The notes beneath the pieces were generated by a model. The model was not told the DNA's origin and made no database searches. It saw nothing but the letters and a program-made list of their open reading frames with translations. A stretch of 23,494 nucleotides of DNA, taken from contig MU129021.1 of assembly GCA_014904985.1 (NCBI GenBank), positions 1-23,494 on the forward strand, in the 5' to 3' direction. The stretch is from Hydnum rufescens UP504. Its lineage: Eukaryota; Basidiomycota; Agaricomycetes; Cantharellales; Hydnaceae. The translations under genes and the position numbers were made by a program. Below are positions 19,733 to 23,494 of this stretch, in pieces (within the stretch, counting starts at the first letter, position 1; the number at the start of each line of letters is the position of its first letter).

Positions 19733-20391
19733 TTCTTGGTGCATATTTCATGTGCTTCCTCCAGCTCAGATGATATTGACTCAGTCTCTTCAACATCTGG
19801 CAATATGCCATCCATCATGAAATCAAATTCGGGGTCATCAAACAGTAGGATTGAAAAGACAGATGGGGAGGACAACAGAGATAGTGAATTTGAGGGATCT
19901 GATGATAACAACAGGCCACAGGCATGGGATTTCTGCCACACAGTGTTACAACCTCCCTCCACCTTTCAAAATAAAATAAAACTCACCTTCTTTGCCCAGT
20001 CCCCAAGTTGAGCACAGGCTTCTTTCCTTTGGGGGCATTTTTCATGAATTTGCAAGTGGCTGAGGGCCCAGGGACTCAATTGATTCTTAATCTGGCAGTC
20101 TCTGGATTTGATTCTGGGGGTGCCAAAGTTGATGATGACATTTTTTGATTCTGCTCACAAGTGGAAAAGAAACATCTTTCATTATGACACTTTTTTGAAT
20201 GTGATAGGGACTCAGCCAGGGAAGATATTGAAAATCAGTGACCAACAAGTTCAAGAAATTATCATTTAGACCCTTTTCTAGGTTGCCAATAAGTTCTCAA
20301 GTGATGTGGAATGGTGCCAACAGGCATTGAAAATTTTGACTGGAAAGCTCTGTGAAGTGATGACTTATGGGTGATGGGTGTCTTAGATGAT

Positions 20392-21066
20392 GTAAATAAA
20401 CTCACCAGAAGTCAGGGATTTTGTGAACCCTGTGCTCTTGGAAAGGCACACTGACTCCCATTCCCCAGCAACAAAATAAATGCAAGTGGCATCCTTAACC
20501 TCATCCACTTCAATGTCTGTGGTCCCCTCCCACCATCAATTAGTGGCAAGTGTTACTTCATCACATTCACAGATGACCATTCCTGATGAAAATTCCTATA
20601 CATCTTATCAGCAAAAAGTGAGGTCCTAGCATCCTTCTTGGAATTTAAAGCATCTGTCAAGAAGGAAACTGGGCAGCAAATCAAGACTATCCAAAGTGAT
20701 AATGGAGGTGAATATACTTCATCCAACTTCCAACACTATTTGACAACTGAAGGGATTGCCTCCCAGACATCCACTCCATACACCCTGGAGCAGAATGGAA
20801 TGTCAGAGCAGGGGAACTGGACAATTGTTGAAAAAGTCAGGCCTATGGTTAAGGAAGCAGGAATGTCTAATGGATTCTGGGTGGAAGCTGCTCTCACTGT
20901 TACATACCTTGGAAATATATCCCCTCATGCTGCACTAGAAAATAAAACACCATGGAAGCTTGGTCTAAGAAGCACCCCCACATCCTTGGCATCTGAGAAT
21001 TTGGAACCATTGGATATGCATACATCCCTAAGGCACTCTGAAAAAACTAGACAACAAATCAGATAA
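20392..21066 (+). pseudogene. copia integrase, disrupted
   Basis: One frame gives GFCEPCALGKAH (the zinc-binding Cys pair), NVCGPLPPS, TIQSDNGGEY (second catalytic Asp at 20698) and NGMSEQGNWT (catalytic Glu at 20806). The first catalytic position, normally Asp in an H-x-D-x-C-G-P context, reads Asn at 20512, a G-to-A type change that would kill catalysis. TGA stops are at 20452, 20584 and 20587, with 20994 and 21039 after a shift of frame near 20955. A second shift in an A run near 21041 leads into LDNKSDKCILLGYA. Confidence 0.78.
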
Positions 21067-23112
21067 GTGCATACTACTAGGATATGCCACTGGGAGCAAG
21101 GCCTACCACCTCTGGCACATCAGTGACTGTCACATCATCATATCCCACAATGTCATATTCAACAAGGGATCCTACCTTCAAGATGCACCACAAGAACCAG
21201 ACATCTGGCCTGATGAAGAGCCCAAAAATGACCAGGCAGTTGACATCTTGCCCCAAGAAGAAGAACCTTCCACCATAGACAAAACTCCTGCTATAGAAGA
21301 AAACCCCACTGCAGATGAAACCCCAGTATGCCCATGGTGGAACTGTTGCCCCCCAATATGGTGCCAAGAAGATCTAAATAATGCCTCCAGTGAGAGTGAT
21401 TTCCAGCAAGCCACTGAATATCCCACTGAGGCCAGCACTGCAACAGTGGCAACAATCACCACACATGAGCACAATACATTTGCACTCACAGCTGTGACCA
21501 CACTCCAAAGCATGGATGAACCCTGCAGCTACAAAGAAGCAATGCGAAGCCTTGATGCTGACAACTGGAAACAAGGGATTGATGAAGAAATACAATCAAT
21601 TATAGAAAACAACACTTTCCAAGTCATTAAACGCAAGGACATCCCTGAAGGCCAAAAACTCATTGGCAGTAAACTTGTCTTCAAACTAAAATGAGATGCT
21701 ACAGGGAAAGTCATCTGCCACAAGGCCAGACTAGTTGCACAAGGCTTTAGCCAAGTCCCTGGGATTGACTACCTTGAAACATATGCACCCATAACCAAAA
21801 TCATATCAATCAGACTCATCTGTGCCCTTGCCACAATGTATGACCTTGACCTCAAACAGCTCAATATCAAAACTGCTTACCTGAATGGCTACCTAAAAGA
21901 GGAGATATATATGAAACCACCAGATGGCATTGAGGCAGACCCAGACAACATTTGGCTACTAATATGCACCATATATGGCCTAAAACAATCTGGCAAGGTC
22001 TGGAATGACCTCATCAATAACACCCTCATAAAACTTGGGTTTGTTGCATGCTCTGGGGATAAATGCCTATACATACACAATCACAATGGAGTCCTCATCA
22101 TCATTGCACTCTATGTTGATGATATGCTGGTGGCCACAAACTCAGCCACATCATGGGCCAAAGTAAAGTTGCAGCTGAAGGGACAATTCAAGATTACTGA
22201 AATGGGAGATGCACACTTTCTCCTAGGAATGGAAATCATATGTGACCACCCAAACTGGACAATCACTCTATCCCAATGGCACTATATCCAGGACATCTGT
22301 GAGCAGTATGGCATGCTAAATGAAAATACTGTACACACCCCACTGGACCCAAACAACCCCCTATCTGTTGTGCAATCCCCACAAACTGACACAGAATGAG
22401 CTGAAATGAGATCTATTCCATATCAAAACCTCACTGGGTCCATACTATATGCAGCAATGGCCACATCACCAGACATTGCTCTTGCAGTCAGCTCACTATG
22501 TTGATTCAACTCCAATTATGGCCACACACATTGGATCACCACCAAATGGGTCATATGCTACCTAAAGGGTACACAGGACCTCTCCTTGACATACAATGGA
22601 AAGTTGGGAAATGAAATATCTGCAATCACACATGGATTCAGTGATGCAGACTGGGCAGGTGACATAGACTCACAGAAATCTACCAGTGGATATGTGTTTA
22701 TGATGGCAAAAGCTGCTCTCACATGAGTAGCAAAGCCCAAACCACCCCCACCCTGTCATATACCAAGGCTGAATATGTGAGTTCCATGCACACAGCACAA
22801 GAATCCATCTGGTTATGAAATATACTCACAGACCTCAGCTCAAAACCCAACCTACCCACCACCATCTGGTGTGACAACCAAAGTGCCATAGCACTGGCTA
22901 CAAACACCATGGATGTCAGCTCACACATGAAACACATTGATGTACGACACCACTTTATCCACAAAGCCATCACCAACAAACTCATGAAAATAGAGTGGTG
23001 TCCAACTCATGACCAAGCAGCAGACATCCTTACAAAACCACTACCCCACATAAAGCATGAACACTTCGTAAAACTCCTGGGCATGGTCCCTAAATTGTGG
23101 GGGGGGTGTTGA
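21067..23112 (+). pseudogene. copia reverse transcriptase and RNase H, disrupted
   Basis: The linker SDKCILLGYATGSKAYHLW leads to an acidic spacer, then the RT: ARLVAQGFSQVPGIDYLETYAP, LKQLNIKTAYLNGYLKEEIYM, IYGLKQSGKVW and the catalytic YVDDM at 22112-22126. RNase H follows with GFSDADWAGD, STSGYVF, SYTKAEY, IWCDNQSAIALA and HIDVRHHFI. TGA stops are at 21692 (K-stop-D for KRD), 22397, 22502 (C-stop-F for RF) and 22816. One base is lost at about 22722, shifting LTW to SSKAQTT. Arg-to-Cys (ICYLKGT) and Arg-to-Gln (DSQKST) changes also fit CpG transitions. The final TGA (23110-23112) overlaps the right LTR start. Confidence 0.85.
23098..23106 (+). other. Polypurine tract
   Basis: A run of Gs directly precedes the right LTR start TGTTGAG, the position where plus-strand DNA synthesis is primed in LTR retrotransposons. 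Confidence 0.6.
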
Positions 23113-23136
23113 GACATGAACCACAGCCATGCTTCC
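23107..23136 (+). repeat. Start of the right LTR
   Basis: TGTTGAGACATGAACC continues through CATGCTTCC and matches the left LTR (with its first insertion removed) at 28 of 30 positions. Similarity stops abruptly at 23136. Confidence 0.75.
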
Positions 23137-23494
23137 ATGCCTGAAATTGAGGGGAGGGGGGAGGAAGGTCAAAAGGGAATTACATCAAATGTAGAGCTGG
23201 GTGGCTCTGATATTATACCACTAGTCTAGCACATATGTAGGGAGTACACATACCAAATATCAGCCTAACTGGACTCCATTTAGGCACTGCTCCACAGCCC
23301 TCCCCAAAACAACAATTTCCCCCCCAGAGTCTTCCATCCATGCAATGGCCCTGAAAATTCACCCCTGGGTCATCCAAATACATTTTAACATCCCCAAAAT
23401 TTCAGATTCATGACTCCGTGTGAGAGTTTCCATAATATTTTCAAGTTTCACTGACATACCCCCTCCAATTGGGCACTTCCAGAGCTCTGATCAC
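23137..23494. other. Sequence interrupting or replacing the right LTR
   Basis: This does not match the left LTR and has no open frame of note. It contains a GAGGGGAGGGGGGAGG purine run and is CpG-poor. It may be another insertion running past the window end, or rearranged flank. Confidence 0.4.

Larger units (their letters stand above)
15799..20141 (-). pseudogene. DDE superfamily transposase, broken by TGA stops and an insertion
   Basis: From an ATG at 20141 (MSSSTLAPPES) the gene runs on the minus strand to a TGA at 15799. A GTGAGT donor at 19986 ends the first exon; its acceptor is unresolved. The N-terminus is split by the foldback element (18302-19732), across which EICTKN and TKIFSKFL rejoin in frame. 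From 18301 to 16014 a single frame holds with no frameshift. It contains MRLEQMLQVLHLY, WLKMMDYCWQKGKKGQYSNGH, MIWCHDE, MVADFVSADYGWL, HVLIFDNAKTH and LPKFHCELNVIEMCWGFAK, the catalytic D, D and E region of this basidiomycete family. An intron at 15959-16013 joins MRR to FSNWALCYMDAYHHGLNG. Stops at 20076, 17387, 17171, 17141, 16877 and 16109 are all TGA at arginine-type positions. Catalytic residues look intact. Confidence 0.8.
15693..20384 (-). mobile_element. 4.7-kb DDE transposon inserted in copia, with a foldback element nested inside
   Basis: AGATGAT flanks the block at 15686-15692 and 20385-20391. Joining the copia flanks there gives LAPDDVNKLTRSQGFCEPCALGKAH-type sequence (read across the junction), restoring the integrase N-terminus. 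The minus strand carries one transposase gene. I could not find clear terminal inverted repeats: the ends read TACATAAGC and GGTGTCTT, so the exact limits and the 7-bp duplication are provisional. Confidence 0.65.
11052..23494 (+). mobile_element. Degenerate Ty1/copia LTR retrotransposon with nested insertions (3' end outside window)
   Basis: The order gag, protease, integrase, reverse transcriptase, RNase H, all on the plus strand, defines the Ty1/copia type. The left LTR starts TGTTGAG at 11052. The right LTR starts with the same sequence at 23107 after a G-rich polypurine tract, 28 of 30 bases matching. Removing the four inserted blocks (11068-11971 plus 12038-12358 in the LTR, 13443-15094, 15693-20384) rejoins recognisable copia coding sequence. 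About twenty in-frame stops, all TGA, and a few single-base frameshifts show that it is dead. The far end and the flanking target duplication are not in the window. Confidence 0.88.

Overview
The window looks like a nuclear segment of a basidiomycete fungus, probably an agaricomycete. The evidence is short GT-AG introns of about 45-85 bases, a laccase-like multicopper oxidase split into 18 small exons, and a DDE transposase of a family I know from its large expansion in basidiomycete genomes. There is no bacterial operon structure, rRNA, convincing tRNA or CRISPR array. Left part (1-10.7 kb), ordinary CpG content: (a) 43-2418, plus strand, an unrecognised acidic/basic low-complexity protein in about five exons, possibly starting before the window; (b) 3402-4038, minus strand, a three-exon gene for a small protein with a beta-rich N-terminus and proline-rich tail; (c) 4039-7857, about 3.8 kb with no gene I can support; (d) 7858-10695, plus strand, a complete secreted multicopper oxidase (17 introns, 598 aa) with every copper-ligand motif intact. 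Right part (11.05 kb to the end), strongly CpG-poor: one degenerate Ty1/copia LTR retrotransposon (gag, protease, integrase, RT, RNase H in order) that is a landing pad for other elements. Two related elements with long terminal inverted repeats and perfect 9-bp target duplications sit in its left LTR; the larger carries a RecQ-like helicase fragment, as a Pack-MULE would. An unclassified 1.65-kb insert separates gag from protease. A 4.7-kb DDE transposon sits between the pre-integrase region and integrase. That transposon is itself split by a 1.43-kb head-to-tail dimer of a foldback (palindromic) element with an 8-bp target duplication. All the transposon proteins are broken, almost always by TGA where the family has arginine, the expected result of CpG transitions at CGA codons. 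The most unusual detail is at 12364-12534: a 48-bp sequence occurs twice, and the first copy differs from the second only by a 64-bp GTAAG...TAG segment. This looks like an intron-containing and a spliced copy side by side, suggesting that spliced retroelement RNA was reverse transcribed.
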